Position numbers and translations under genes: made by a program
Notes under the pieces: model-generated
Databases searched by the model: none
The model's input: only the letters and a program-made list of their open reading frames with translations
Told to the model about the DNA's origin: nothing
Origin: Variovorax fucosicus
GTDB taxonomy: Bacteria > Pseudomonadota > Gammaproteobacteria > Burkholderiales > Burkholderiaceae_C
DNA length: 64,000 nucleotides
Direction: 5' to 3'
Assembly: GCF_030316825.1 (NCBI RefSeq)
Contig: NZ_JASZYU010000002.1
Span: 620,001-684,000 of the forward strand
In this document: positions 52,134 through 62,015 of the stretch, one piece after another
Numbering within the stretch: the first letter of the stretch is position 1
How the letters are laid out: each line of letters opens with the position of its first letter

Positions 52134-52984
52134 AAGTCTTTTTCCAGCGTTTCGGTGTGGGCCCCACGGCCCAGGCCGCGGTGGCGCTGGTGTTGCTGGG
52201 TGCCAGCATTCTGGTGGCGCGCGCCGAAACCATCACGATGGCCTCGACCACGTCGACCGAGCAATCGGGCCTGTTCGCGCACATGCTGCCAGCCTTCAAG
52301 CAGGCCAGCGGCATCGAGGTCAAGGTGGTGGCGGTCGGCACCGGCCAGGCGATCGACATGGCGCGCCGCGGCGATGCCGATGTGCTGTTCGTGCACGACA
52401 CCGCGGCCGAAGAGAAGTTCGTGGCCGAAGGGTTTGCCGCGAAGCGCTACCCGGTCATGTACAACGACTTCGTGCTGGTCGGCCCGAAGGCAGACACGGC
52501 CGGCGTCAAGGGCAACGACATCGTGGCCGCGCTGAAGAAGCTGGCTGCGGCCAACGCGCCATTCGTCTCGCGCGGCGACAAGAGCGGCACCGACGCGGCC
52601 GAGCGCCGGCTGTGGAACCTGACCGGCCTGGGCGAAACGGGCACGCCGTTGCCCAACGACAAGAAGGGCAGCGGCTACAAGGAATGCGGTTGCGGCATGG
52701 GGCCGGCGCTCAACATCGCAGCCTCGACGGGCGGCTACGTGTTGGCCGACCGCGGCACCTGGCTGAGCTTCAAGAACCGGGCCGATCTCGCGGTGCTGGT
52801 GGAAGGCGACAAGCGCCTGTTCAACCAGTACGGCGTGATGGTGCCAAGTGCCGCGAAGTTTCCCAATCTCAACAGCACCGGCGCGCAGAAGTTCGTCGAC
52901 TGGGTGATCTCGCCCGCGGGCCAGGCCAACATTGCGAGCTACAAGATCAACGGCGAGCAACTGTTCTTTCCCAATGCCAGATGA
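52130..52984 (+). CDS. tupA: tungstate ABC transporter substrate-binding protein
   Basis: A 284-residue periplasmic binding protein. The signal sequence ends near SILVARAET. The mature protein starts with ITMASTTSTEQSGLFAHMLP, whose TTSTEQSG segment is the TupA oxyanion-binding motif. GTGQAIDMARRGDADVLFVH near residue 70 and SRGDKSGTDAAERRLW near 148 are also family marks. TupA proteins bind tungstate with far higher affinity than molybdate. Last gene of the operon, convergent with tctA. Confidence 0.92.
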   Translation: MKVFFQRFGVGPTAQAAVALVLLGASILVARAETITMASTTSTEQSGLFAHMLPAFKQASGIEVKVVAVGTGQAIDMARRGDADVLFVHDTAAEEKFVAEGFAAKRYPVMYNDFVLVGPKADTAGVKGNDIVAALKKLAAANAPFVSRGDKSGTDAAERRLWNLTGLGETGTPLPNDKKGSGYKECGCGMGPALNIAASTGGYVLADRGTWLSFKNRADLAVLVEGDKRLFNQYGVMVPSAAKFPNLNSTGAQKFVDWVISPAGQANIASYKINGEQLFFPNAR

Positions 52985-53098
52985 GTAGTAGCCGGGCTCG
53001 GGGGTAGGGCCTGCGGGTGGGCCGCCGCCCTGAGCCCGCCCCGGAACCTCAACAAGGCGGACCCTCAGTGCCCAGATCCCAACCCGACCGCGGCCCAT
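52985..53098. other. convergent junction of tupA and tctA with a GC-rich hairpin
   Basis: CGGGCTCGGG (52993-53002) pairs with CCTGAGCCCG (53029-53038) with one mismatch, and AGGGC/GCCCT extends it. There is no T-run, so termination would be weak or factor dependent. Confidence 0.4.
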
Positions 53099-54616
53099 TC
53101 ACCCCGAGACAGGCACCGTTTCCTCGATGCGAACCGGCGGACGCCGCAAGCCCCGGACAAACGCCACCAGCTGCCACACCACCACGGCGCCGATCACGGC
53201 GAGCAAGGTGCCGCTGATGGGGCGATGGATGAAGATGCCGAACTCCCCCCGGCTCAGGAGCATGGCGCGGCGGAAGTTCTCTTCGAGCATCGGGCCCAGG
53301 ATGAAGCCCAGCATCAGCGGGGCGGCCTCCATGTCGAGCCGCAGGAACGAATAGCCGATCAGGCCGAACACGGCGGTCGTGTAGATGTCGTCCAGGCTGT
53401 TGTTGATGCTGTAGGTGCCGATACAGCAGAAGAACATGATCGCCGGGAACAGCACCGTGTAGGGAATCTTGAAAACCGACAGCCAATAGCGCACCAGCGG
53501 CACGTTGAGCACCACCAGGAAGCAATTGCCGACCCACATGCTGGCCACCAGGCCCCAGAACAGGTCGGGGTGGGTGGCAATCATGTTCGGACCGGGCTGG
53601 ATGCCCTTCACGATGAAGGCCGCCATCATCAGCGCCATGACCGCGTTCTCCGGAATGCCGATGGCCATGAGCGGAATGAAACTGGTGCGCGCCGCCGCCT
53701 CGTCCGCCGCCGCCTGGCCGGCCACGCCTTCGATACAGCCGGTGCCGATCTCGTCCTTGTACTTGCTGAAGCGCTTGTCCGCCGCGTAGGCCGCGAACTG
53801 AGCGATCGTCGGGCCGCCGCCGGGCAGGATGCCCAGGATCGAGCCGATCACGCTGCCGCGCAAGGCGCTGGGGATGATGCGCTTGAACTCGGCCCAGGTC
53901 GGCATGAGCTTGATCTTGCCGTTGAAGGGCGTGAGAACGTTCTTGTTGTCGAGATTCTTCACCACCTCCGCAATGCCGAAGCAGCCGAGCGCGATGCTGA
54001 TCAGGCCGATGCCGTCCTGCAGGAACGGCAGATTCATCGTGTAGCGCGCCACGCCGCTGTTCACGTCGGTGCCGACCATGCCGAGCAGCACGCCGACCAT
54101 GGCCATCGCCAGGCCGTTGAGCAGGCTGCCGCTGCTGACGAAACTCACGCAGAAGAAGCCGAGCAGCATCAGCGCACAGTAGTCGGCCGGCCCGAACAAA
54201 AAGCCCACCTCGCCCAGCGCCGGCGCCATCGTCGACAGCACGATGATGGCCACGGTGCCGCCGATGAAGCTAGAGATGCCCGCGGTGAAGAGGGCCAGGC
54301 CCGTCTTGCCCTTGAGCGTCATCTGGTAGCCATCGATGCACGCGACGATGCTGCTCGCGTGCGGAATCTTCATCGTGATGGCGCTCACGCTGTCGCCGTA
54401 CTGCGCACCGTAGTAGATGCCCGCCAGCATGATGAGCGCCCCGCCGGTGGGGATGGAGTACGTCAGCGGCAGCAGCAGGCTGATGGTGGACAGCGGGCCG
54501 AGCCCGGGCAGCAGCCCGACCAGCGTGCCCACCGTGCAGCCCAGGGCGCAGTACAGGAGGTTCTGCAGCGTCAGTGCGTGTTCGAACCCGAACGCGAGGT
54601 TGTGCAGGATGTCCAT
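53099..54616 (-). CDS. tctA: tripartite tricarboxylate transporter permease, large subunit
   Basis: A 505-residue membrane protein with about 12 helices, the TctA family. Diagnostic blocks are GCTVGTLVGLLPGLGPLSTI near residue 27, YYGAQYGDSVSAITMKIPHA near 68 and ILGILPGGGPTIAQFAAYAA near 262, where GLLPGLGP and ILPGGGP are the duplicated family motifs. IPENAVMALMMAAFIVKGIQPGP is also typical. It takes up carboxylates with TctB and a binding protein. Overlaps tctB by one base. No tctC binding-protein gene is adjacent. Confidence 0.94.
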   Translation of the reverse strand: MDILHNLAFGFEHALTLQNLLYCALGCTVGTLVGLLPGLGPLSTISLLLPLTYSIPTGGALIMLAGIYYGAQYGDSVSAITMKIPHASSIVACIDGYQMTLKGKTGLALFTAGISSFIGGTVAIIVLSTMAPALGEVGFLFGPADYCALMLLGFFCVSFVSSGSLLNGLAMAMVGVLLGMVGTDVNSGVARYTMNLPFLQDGIGLISIALGCFGIAEVVKNLDNKNVLTPFNGKIKLMPTWAEFKRIIPSALRGSVIGSILGILPGGGPTIAQFAAYAADKRFSKYKDEIGTGCIEGVAGQAAADEAAARTSFIPLMAIGIPENAVMALMMAAFIVKGIQPGPNMIATHPDLFWGLVASMWVGNCFLVVLNVPLVRYWLSVFKIPYTVLFPAIMFFCCIGTYSINNSLDDIYTTAVFGLIGYSFLRLDMEAAPLMLGFILGPMLEENFRRAMLLSRGEFGIFIHRPISGTLLAVIGAVVVWQLVAFVRGLRRPPVRIEETVPVSG

Positions 54617-55047
54617 CAGTAGAGCGGCAGGCTGAGGCCGAGAAAGTTCTTGAAGGCGAAGGCCACCGCGATCAGGCCCACGGAGATCTTGATGTTGCGC
54701 ACCACCGAGTACGAGGTGCCGGCGAGGGTCGAGAAGAACACCAGGAACACGATGCCGAGGATCATGTTGAGGTACTCGGAAATCACCGTGAACCCGACCA
54801 GGCTCAGCATGATGATCGCGATGTTCTTGACGCTGTGTTCGAGCGGAACGGGCGGCACGAAGTGCGAGCGCACCACGCTGAGCAGGCCAACCACGAACAG
54901 GAACCCGCTGATCATCACCGGGAACAGGCCCGGTCCGGAGCGGCTGAACTCGCCGATCGCGTAGTTGCTTCGGGCCACCAGGCCGAACAGCAGCGCGATC
55001 GCCATGAGAAAAAGCCCTCTGACGAAATTCCGGTTGTTGAAGTTCAT
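54616..55047 (-). CDS. tctB: tripartite tricarboxylate transporter, small subunit
   Basis: A 143-residue protein with four hydrophobic helices. The N-terminus VRGLFLMAIALLFGLVARSN and RSGPGLFPVMISGFLFVVGL are typical of TctB (the SGPGLFP motif). Its last base overlaps tctA. It is downstream of tctE on the same strand after 183 bases, where no binding-protein gene is present. The partner of TctA. Confidence 0.88.
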   Translation of the reverse strand: MNFNNRNFVRGLFLMAIALLFGLVARSNYAIGEFSRSGPGLFPVMISGFLFVVGLLSVVRSHFVPPVPLEHSVKNIAIIMLSLVGFTVISEYLNMILGIVFLVFFSTLAGTSYSVVRNIKISVGLIAVAFAFKNFLGLSLPLY

Positions 55048-55230
55048 GCGGCGCTGCTCCGGGGCTGTGCGGCGCGGCGCGTTGTCGGCAATGCGGGATG
55101 GGTCATCCGGGTCTCCTTCTGGTTGTGTCCCGCACGTGGCGGGCAGGCGGAGCGGATGGTAGGGAGCGAGGCTTCCAATCGGCTTTCGTTTTGGCCGTGC
55201 ACCCTCTAAATACGTGTTATCACTAACGCA
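55048..55230. other. gap where tctC would be expected
   Basis: 183 bases between tctE and tctB with no coding segment of the TctC type. A tctBA promoter may lie here; AAATACGTGTTATCACTAAC near 55207 is AT-rich in an otherwise GC-rich stretch. Confidence 0.4.
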
Positions 55231-56715
55231 CTAGCGCGGGTCGGCGGCGCCCCGAGGCAGGCGCAGGATGGCGCGCAAGCCGCTGGCGTCTGCGTCGTCG
55301 GCATCGGCGTTCGCGAGCACGATGTCGCCGCCGTTGCGCCGCGCGTAGGCGCGCGCGATGGCCAGGCCCAGGCCGGCACCGTGCGGGCCTTTTTCGGAGT
55401 GGGTGCTGCCCTGGCGGAAGCGTTCGAACACCTCGGCCCGCCGTGCCTCGGCGATGCCGGGGCCGTCGTCGCGGACTTCGGCCTGCCCCACGCCATCGCG
55501 CCGGCTCGCCGCCACCGTGATGCGCCCGCCGGGCGGCGTGTAGACGATGGCGTTGTGCACGAGGTTGGCGAGCGCCTCGTGCAACTCGGGGCCGTTGGCC
55601 AGCACCGGAACACCGTGAGGCCCGGCGTCCGTCCAGCCGAGGTCCTGGTCCTTTTCGTGGGCCAGGGCCAGGTACTGGAGCACCACGTCCCGGGCGACGG
55701 CGTTGAGATCCACGACCGCCGGTGCGTCGGCAGGCGGGGCCGTGTCGCTCGCGTGGGCCAGCGAGAGCAGCTGCTCGCACAAGCGCCTGCTGCGCGAGAT
55801 CTGGGCGACGATGGCGCGCAGGGTCTGGTGAAGCTGCTCGGGATCCTTCTCTCGCAGCGCGACGCCGGCCTGGGTCAGCATGATGGCCAGCGGCGTGCGC
55901 AACTGGTGCGATGCGTCGGCCAGGAACTGCGATTGCTGATCGAGCAGGTCGCGGTAGCTCGCCACGTGCGCGTTGACGGCATCGACCAGCGGCGCCACTT
56001 CATGCGGCACACCGCGGGTGTCCAGCGGCTCGAGCGCATGGCCCTTGCTCGCCAGCACCGACCTGCGCAGCGCTTCCAGTGGCCGCAGCGACCAGGTCAC
56101 ACCGAGCCAGACCAGCAGCACCACCACCAGCACCATGCGGGCATCGCGCAGCAGCGCCTGGCGCGTCGCGCCGGCCTGCGCCTGGTCGCGCGGCCCGGTG
56201 CCTTCGGCGGCCTGAACCAGCAGCTCGAAGCGCTGGCCGCGTCCGTCGGCGATCTCGCTTCGAAGTGCGACCAGCCGAACCGGTTCGCCGCGCCAGGCGC
56301 TGTCGTACCAGACCGGGGACGCCGAGGCCGCCGACGCAGGCGGTGCCGGCAGATCGGTCTCGCCCATCAAGGTCAACTCGCGCGACGGTGCAGTTGCCGG
56401 GCCCTGCGCGGCCGGCCGGGGTGTGAGGCCGACATGCACATGCTTGTGCCGGGGATGGGTGGCGTCGAACATCGTCTGCACCACCTGCGGTGCGTCCAGC
56501 CGGAGCGAACCGTCGGGCGCGACGGACACGCTGCCTTGCAGCGCCGTGACCGACTCGAGCATGGACTGGTCGTAGGCATCCTGCACCAGGGTGCGCAACG
56601 CGCGGTGGTCGTTCCAGCTGTCGAGCGCCAGCAGCGCCAGCACGGCCGGGAGCAGCAAGGTCAGCAGCCGCGCGCGAATGCCGAACCGCGATGCTTCAGT
56701 CCGCGGCGTCTTCAT
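55231..56715 (-). CDS. tctE: TctE-type sensor histidine kinase
   Basis: A 494-residue inner-membrane sensor. The first helix is ARLLTLLLPAVLALLALDSW near residue 15 and the second is MVLVVVLLVWLGVTWSLRPL near 195, bracketing a periplasmic sensor domain. HAMP-like RPLEALRRS and H-box LADASHQLRTPLAIMLTQAG near residue 270 are followed by N-box NLVHNAIVYTPPGG, G1 DDGPGI and G2 GAGLGLAIARAYARRNGG. It probably phosphorylates the TctD-like regulator whose gene overlaps by 20 bases. It likely senses a carboxylate and activates the tctBA genes downstream. Confidence 0.88.
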   Translation of the reverse strand: MKTPRTEASRFGIRARLLTLLLPAVLALLALDSWNDHRALRTLVQDAYDQSMLESVTALQGSVSVAPDGSLRLDAPQVVQTMFDATHPRHKHVHVGLTPRPAAQGPATAPSRELTLMGETDLPAPPASAASASPVWYDSAWRGEPVRLVALRSEIADGRGQRFELLVQAAEGTGPRDQAQAGATRQALLRDARMVLVVVLLVWLGVTWSLRPLEALRRSVLASKGHALEPLDTRGVPHEVAPLVDAVNAHVASYRDLLDQQSQFLADASHQLRTPLAIMLTQAGVALREKDPEQLHQTLRAIVAQISRSRRLCEQLLSLAHASDTAPPADAPAVVDLNAVARDVVLQYLALAHEKDQDLGWTDAGPHGVPVLANGPELHEALANLVHNAIVYTPPGGRITVAASRRDGVGQAEVRDDGPGIAEARRAEVFERFRQGSTHSEKGPHGAGLGLAIARAYARRNGGDIVLANADADDADASGLRAILRLPRGAADPR

Positions 56716-57382
56716 GCGCGATGCGCTCCAGCATGTAGCCCAGGCCGCGGACGGTCACGATGCGCACATCGCCACCCTCTAGCTTGCGGCGCAGCCTGTG
56801 AAGCACCAGCTCGATGGCATCCGGGCCGGCGTTGCTGTTGGCCGGAAACACCTTGCCCGAGAGATGCGACTTCTCGACCGGCGACCCATTGCGCGCCAGC
56901 AGCACCGAGAGCGCCGCGCTCTCGCGCGGCGTCAGCTGCAGCAGCCTGCCGGCCAGGGTGAAGGCCCGGCTGTCGTGAGGGCATGACAGCGAGCCGCATT
57001 GCAGCACCGCATGGACGTTCCCGCGGCTGCGCCGGACCAGCGCGGTGAGACGGGCTTCCAGCTCCTCGATCGCGAAGGGCTTGGTCAGGAAGTCGTCGGC
57101 CCCGACGTTCAGGCCCCTGACCCGATCCTGCAGCGAGCCTTGTGCGGTCAGCACCAGCACGGGTGTGCGGTTGCCGGCTTTGCGGATGTCCGCCAGCAGC
57201 GCCAGCCCGTGTTTGTCGGGCAGCCGCAGATCGAGCACGACGGCGTCGTAGTCGTTGCCGGCCAGAAGGGACTCGGCGGTGGTGGCATCCGGCGCGTGAT
57301 CCGGCACGAAGCCGCTCTGCTTGAACGCGCGCACCAGCCACGAGGCCATCTCGGCTTCGTCTTCAACCAGCAGCAAACGCAT
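56696..57382 (-). CDS. tctD: TctD-type OmpR-family response regulator
   Basis: A 228-residue response regulator. The receiver has LLVEDEAEMASWLVRAFKQS, the phospho-acceptor in AVVLDLRLPDKHG near residue 51, TAQGSLQDRVRGLNVGADDF and the conserved LTKPFAIEELEARL lysine. The C-terminal winged helix has LTPRESAALSVLLARNGSPV and ELVLHRLRRKLEG. It overlaps tctE, indicating a coupled two-component pair. Probable regulator of tctBA; in the textbook TctDE pair it controls citrate uptake. Confidence 0.9.
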   Translation of the reverse strand: MRLLLVEDEAEMASWLVRAFKQSGFVPDHAPDATTAESLLAGNDYDAVVLDLRLPDKHGLALLADIRKAGNRTPVLVLTAQGSLQDRVRGLNVGADDFLTKPFAIEELEARLTALVRRSRGNVHAVLQCGSLSCPHDSRAFTLAGRLLQLTPRESAALSVLLARNGSPVEKSHLSGKVFPANSNAGPDAIELVLHRLRRKLEGGDVRIVTVRGLGYMLERIAHEDAAD

Positions 57383-57539
57383 TGTTCGTTCTCTCGGACG
57401 GTCAGGGACGTAGGAGGTTCTTGCGCAGGATTCTCGCTCCAGCCATGACCTGCGACGTCATCGACGCGAAGCCGATGGGTCGCGACCATTCATTCACCCC
57501 GCGATGTTGCGGGCCCCGAACCCCGAAAGGAATCGCACC

Positions 57540-57917
57540 ATGAACACCGCCACCCCCGACGCCGTCGGCATCGCCCATCGCTACATCGCCCTCTGGAACG
57601 AAACCGACGCGGCGCGCCGGCAGCAGATGCTCGAAGCCGGCTGGGCGCCAGACGCGCTCTACGTCGACCCCGTGATGCAGGCCAGCGGCCGCGACGCGAT
57701 CAGCGCGTTGGTCGGCGCCGTGCACCAGCGCTACCCGGGCTTTCGCTTCGCGCTCACCGGCAAGGCCGATGCGCACGGCGATCACGTGCGCTTCAGCTGG
57801 ACGCTGGGCCCGAGCGGCGCGGCCGACCTGATCCAGGGCACCGACTTCGCGCAGCTCGAAGCCGGCAAGCTGCAGTCGGTCACCGGCTTTCTGGACAAGG
57901 TGCCGGTCGGCGCGTGA
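57540..57917 (+). CDS. SnoaL-like (NTF2-fold) protein
   Basis: A 125-residue single-domain protein of the SnoaL/NTF2-like fold. It begins MNTATPDAVGIAHRYIALWN and has MLEAGWAPDALYVDPVMQAS, typical for the helix-strand opening. GRDAISALVGAVHQRYPGFR and DHVRFSWTLGPSG follow. Family members may be isomerases, cyclases or inert binding proteins. The ATG at 57540 is preceded by GAAAGGAATCGCACC. It is divergent from tctD and convergent with modC. Function is not assigned. Confidence 0.78.
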   Translation: MNTATPDAVGIAHRYIALWNETDAARRQQMLEAGWAPDALYVDPVMQASGRDAISALVGAVHQRYPGFRFALTGKADAHGDHVRFSWTLGPSGAADLIQGTDFAQLEAGKLQSVTGFLDKVPVGA

Positions 57918-57941
57918 AATCAGTCGACGACGGCGCGCCCG

Positions 57942-59015
57942 CTATTCGACGATGGCGACGCCCTTGACCTGCGCATGCACCGGCGTGCCAGGGGCAAGCT
58001 GCAGCAGGTCGGCCGACTTGCGCGTGATGCGCGCCAGGATGCGCGTTCCACCGAGATCGAGCCCGACCATCGTCTGGCCTGGGCTGTCGTCGACGAGTTC
58101 GGTGACCGTGGCGGGCAGGATGTTGAGCACGCTGGTGTCGCTCTGCCGGTGCAATGTCAGGCTCACGTCGCGGGCCTGGATGCGCACGCGCACCGCCTGG
58201 CCGATGCGGGTGCCGCGGTGCGGCAAGTGGAGCCGGCCACCCGCGAACTCGACCTGCGTGAGGTGGTAGTCCGGCTCATGCCCGACCACGGTGGCACGGA
58301 TCACCGCGCCTGCCGTGTCGCCGTGGGCCAATGGCAGATCGAGCTGCGTCATCAGGGCCGCAGCGGCGCCGGCGGCGACCACTCGGCCGGCATCGAGCAG
58401 CACCAGGTGATCGGCCAGCCGTGCGATCTCGTCCGGCGCATGGGTCACGTACAGCACCGGAATGTCGAGCTCGCCGTGCAGGCGCTCCAGGTAGGGCAGC
58501 ACCTCGCGCTTGCGCTCGGCGTCCAGCGAGGCCAGGGGTTCGTCCATCAGCAGGAGGTCGGGGCTGGTGGCCAGCGCGCGCGCCATGCCCACGCGTTGCC
58601 GCTCGCCGCCCGACAACGTTTGCGGCTGCCGCGTCATGAGCGCACCAATGCCCAGCAGCTCGACCGCCTGGGCCAGCGACACCCGCCGGGCAGATGGCGG
58701 CACGCGGCGCATGCCGTATTCGAGATTGCGCCGCACATCGAGGTGCGCGAACAGTCGCGTCTCCTGGAACACGTAGCCGATGGCGCGCCGGTGCGTCGGC
58801 ACGAAGACATCGCCGTCCTGCCAGCGCGCGCCGTTGACCACGACGTGGTTGCCCGGCGTGCGCTGCAGCCCTGCGATGGCGCGCAGGCAGGTGGTCTTGC
58901 CGCAGCCCGAGGGGCCCGAAAGTACGGTCACGCCGCGGCCCGGCAACGCGAGGTCGACATCGAGCGAGAAGCCCGGATGGTTGACGCGCAACGCGGCGCG
59001 GATACCGGCGCTCAT
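57942..59015 (-). CDS. modC: molybdate ABC transporter ATP-binding protein
   Basis: A 357-residue ATPase with C-terminal TOBE domain. Walker A is [20 protein letters not shown] near residue 32, Q-loop [20 protein letters not shown], signature LSGGERQR, Walker [13 protein letters not shown] and switch YVTHAPDE. Residues 295-355 contain [20 protein letters not shown], the molybdate-binding TOBE segment. Its ATG overlaps modB by four bases. It is the third gene of modABC and is convergent with the SnoaL-like gene. Confidence 0.95.
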   Translation of the reverse strand: MSAGIRAALRVNHPGFSLDVDLALPGRGVTVLSGPSGCGKTTCLRAIAGLQRTPGNHVVVNGARWQDGDVFVPTHRRAIGYVFQETRLFAHLDVRRNLEYGMRRVPPSARRVSLAQAVELLGIGALMTRQPQTLSGGERQRVGMARALATSPDLLLMDEPLASLDAERKREVLPYLERLHGELDIPVLYVTHAPDEIARLADHLVLLDAGRVVAAGAAAALMTQLDLPLAHGDTAGAVIRATVVGHEPDYHLTQVEFAGGRLHLPHRGTRIGQAVRVRIQARDVSLTLHRQSDTSVLNILPATVTELVDDSPGQTMVGLDLGGTRILARITRKSADLLQLAPGTPVHAQVKGVAIVE

Positions 59016-59695
59016 GTCCGCGCTCGCCGCTGCCCGGTCGGGTTCAGCACATACAGCGCGAGCAGCACGACGAACGAGAACGCGACCATGCCGGCCGCGA
59101 GCCAGTGCGCCTGCGTGTATTCGAGCGCCTCGACATGGTCGTAGATCTGCACCGACACCACGCGCGTCCTGTCGGGGATGTTGCCGCCGATCATCAGCAC
59201 CACGCCGAATTCACCGACCGTGTGCGCAAAACCCATCACGATGGCCGTGAGGTAGCCCGGCCGCGCGAGCGGCAGCACCACGCTGAAGAAGGTGTCGAGC
59301 GGCGTGGCACGCAGCGTGGCGGCAGCCTCCAGCGGCTCGTCGCCGATGCCTTCGAACGCGTTCTGGAGCGGCTGGATCACGAACGGCATCGAATACACCA
59401 CCGACCCCACCACCAGCCCCGCGAAGGTGAAGGGCAGCAGACCGAGCCCGAGCGATTGGGTGAGCCGCCCGATCGGCCCGTCGGGCCCCATCGTCACCAG
59501 GAAATAGAAGCCGATCACCGTCGGTGGCAGCACGATCGGCAGCGCCACCAGCGCGCCGACCACGCCCTTCCACCGCGAGCGCGTGCGCGCCAGCCACCAG
59601 GCGATCGGCGTGCCGAGCAGCAGCAGGATCAGCGTGGTGAGCGCCGCCAGCTTGAGCGTGAGCGCAATGGCGGCGAGGTCGGCAGCGGAAGGCAT
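59012..59695 (-). CDS. modB: molybdate ABC transporter permease
   Basis: A 227-residue permease with five to six helices. [20 protein letters not shown]... begins the first, then [20 protein letters not shown], a ModB hallmark. [20 protein letters not shown] is the coupling loop and [20 protein letters not shown] the conserved block near 150. Its start codon is adjacent to the modA stop. Works with ModA and ModC. Confidence 0.94.
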   Translation of the reverse strand: MPSAADLAAIALTLKLAALTTLILLLLGTPIAWWLARTRSRWKGVVGALVALPIVLPPTVIGFYFLVTMGPDGPIGRLTQSLGLGLLPFTFAGLVVGSVVYSMPFVIQPLQNAFEGIGDEPLEAAATLRATPLDTFFSVVLPLARPGYLTAIVMGFAHTVGEFGVVLMIGGNIPDRTRVVSVQIYDHVEALEYTQAHWLAAGMVAFSFVVLLALYVLNPTGQRRART

Positions 59696-60466
<771 letters not shown>

Positions 60467-60481
60467 GTGTAAGCCGGCCGG

Positions 60482-60487
60482 CACAAT
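60482..60487 (+). promoter_or_regulatory. candidate -10 element of modE (leaderless arrangement)
   Basis: CACAAT ends 7 bases before the modE ATG. No ribosome-binding sequence is present between them. The ModE operator covers the -35 position. Confidence 0.4.
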
Positions 60488-60494
60488 CCCGGCC

Positions 60495-61241
60495 ATGGCA
60501 ACTCCCCGCTTCAGCGACGCGCTCGGTCACGGCATGAGCGACAAGCGCATCGACATCCTGCGCGGCATCGCCCGCACCGGCAGCATCTCGCAGGCTGCGC
60601 GGGAAGTCGGGGTGAGCTACAAGGCAGCATGGCAGGCCATTGCCACGCTGACCAACCTGGCGGGCGTGCCGCTGGTCGAGCGCTCGGTTGGCGGCGCGGG
60701 CGGTGGCGGTGCCACGCTCACGGCCGAGGGGCAGCAATTGCTGGCGTTGGCCGATGCGCATGCCGTTGCGCGCCGCGGCGTGCAGGTGCACAGCGGTGCT
60801 GCCGCGGCGGTGGCGCGGTTGTCTGTGCGCACCAGCATGCGCAACCAGCTGCCGGCCACCGTGCGCGAACTCGAGCGCACCGGCCCGGTGGTGCGCCTGC
60901 GCATGGCATTGCCCAATGGCGAAACCATGGCCGCCCGCATCACGCACGAGAGCGCCGAACTGCTGGGGCTGGCCGAGGGCATGACGGCCATCGCACTCTG
61001 CAAGGCCACGGCGGTTCAGGTCGAGCGCGCGGATGCGGCGCACCGCCCCCGTGGCAACCAGCTCACCGGCACGGTGGCCCGGGTGGCCCGCGGCGACAGC
61101 GGTGACGAGATCGTGATCGCGCTGGCCGGCGGCGAGCTTCAGCTCGTCGGCTTCGCCGCGAGCGGCAGCGGTTTGCGCGCGCGCCAGCGGGTGACGGCGG
61201 TGGTGGACGAGGCTGCGGTGGTGGTGGCGCTGCCGGGTTGA
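60495..61241 (+). CDS. modE: molybdate-responsive transcriptional regulator ModE
   Basis: A 248-residue regulator of full ModE size. The N-terminal winged helix has RIDILRGIARTGSISQAARE and GVSYKAAWQAIATLTNLAGV with PLVERSVGGAGGGGATLTAE, the ModE hallmark. Two TOBE-like repeats follow at about residues 105-170 and 180-245 (TSMRNQLPATV, then RGNQLTGTVARVARGDSGDE), which bind molybdate at a dimer interface. It is divergent from modABC with an operator between. It would repress uptake when molybdate is ample and may also activate molybdoenzyme genes. Confidence 0.95.
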   Translation: MATPRFSDALGHGMSDKRIDILRGIARTGSISQAAREVGVSYKAAWQAIATLTNLAGVPLVERSVGGAGGGGATLTAEGQQLLALADAHAVARRGVQVHSGAAAAVARLSVRTSMRNQLPATVRELERTGPVVRLRMALPNGETMAARITHESAELLGLAEGMTAIALCKATAVQVERADAAHRPRGNQLTGTVARVARGDSGDEIVIALAGGELQLVGFAASGSGLRARQRVTAVVDEAAVVVALPG

Positions 61242-61262
61242 GAGCGCTATGGCGCCTGGCCT

Positions 61263-62015
61263 TCAGGGCGCCGACTCCATCCCCTTGCCCTGCAGCACCG
61301 CCCGGGCTTCCGCGCTGCCCAGCAGCGCCAGAAAAGCCTTGGCCGCTTCCGCATCGCGCGCCGCCGAGCCGATGCCGCCTGCGTACACCGTGTAGTTCTG
61401 GATCTCGGCCGGAATCGGCCCGACCAGCGTCGCGCCGGGCACGGCCAGAATTTCGCTGATCTGGTGGAGCGCGATGTCGGCCTCGCCGGTGACAAGGCGC
61501 TGTGCGACCAGGCCGCCCGGCACCAGCACGGCCTTGGCCTTGATTTGCGGCGCGATGCCCATCTTCTCGAACAGCTGCGACAGGTAGACGCCGCTCGAGC
61601 CACCCGCGGCGGGGTCGATGTAGGCCACTGCGCGGGCCGCCAGCAACGCCTGCTGGAACGCGGCGACGCTGGTGATGTCGGGTGCCGGCGCGCCTTGCTT
61701 GACCGCCACGCCGATGGCCACGCGCGCAAGCCGGGCCGGGCTGCCCGCCACGATCTTGCCGGCCTGCACCAACTGCTCGACCGCCGCAGGCGTGAGGATC
61801 ACGAGGTCGAAGGCTTCCCCGCCCGCGATGCGTTTGGCCAGCGCGCCGGCCGTGTCGTTGTCGATCACCAGTTTGTGGCCGGTGCGCTGCTCGAAGGCGG
61901 GCGCGAGCGCGGTCACGACGGGCTTGAACGCGCCGGCCGTCAGCACCTTGAGTTCGGCGGCACTGGCGACGCAGACCGCCAGCGCCAGAACGAGCGTGCA
62001 GGCGATCCGTTTCAT
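61263..62015 (-). CDS. ModA-like orphan substrate-binding protein
   Basis: A 250-residue exported binding protein with signal MKRIACTLVLALAVCVASAA. The mature part LKVLTAGAFKPVVTALAPAF, then DNDTAGALAKRIAGGEAFDL and AAGGSSGVYLSQLFEKMGI resemble ModA-family class II binding proteins but differ from ModA in this window. YIDPAAGGSSGVY near residue 128 is common in an uncharacterised ModA-like group. It has no permease or ATPase partner nearby. Its start overlaps the stop of the AcoR-like gene, so the two are coupled. Molybdate or an organic anion could be the ligand. Confidence 0.82.
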   Translation of the reverse strand: MKRIACTLVLALAVCVASAAELKVLTAGAFKPVVTALAPAFEQRTGHKLVIDNDTAGALAKRIAGGEAFDLVILTPAAVEQLVQAGKIVAGSPARLARVAIGVAVKQGAPAPDITSVAAFQQALLAARAVAYIDPAAGGSSGVYLSQLFEKMGIAPQIKAKAVLVPGGLVAQRLVTGEADIALHQISEILAVPGATLVGPIPAEIQNYTVYAGGIGSAARDAEAAKAFLALLGSAEARAVLQGKGMESAP

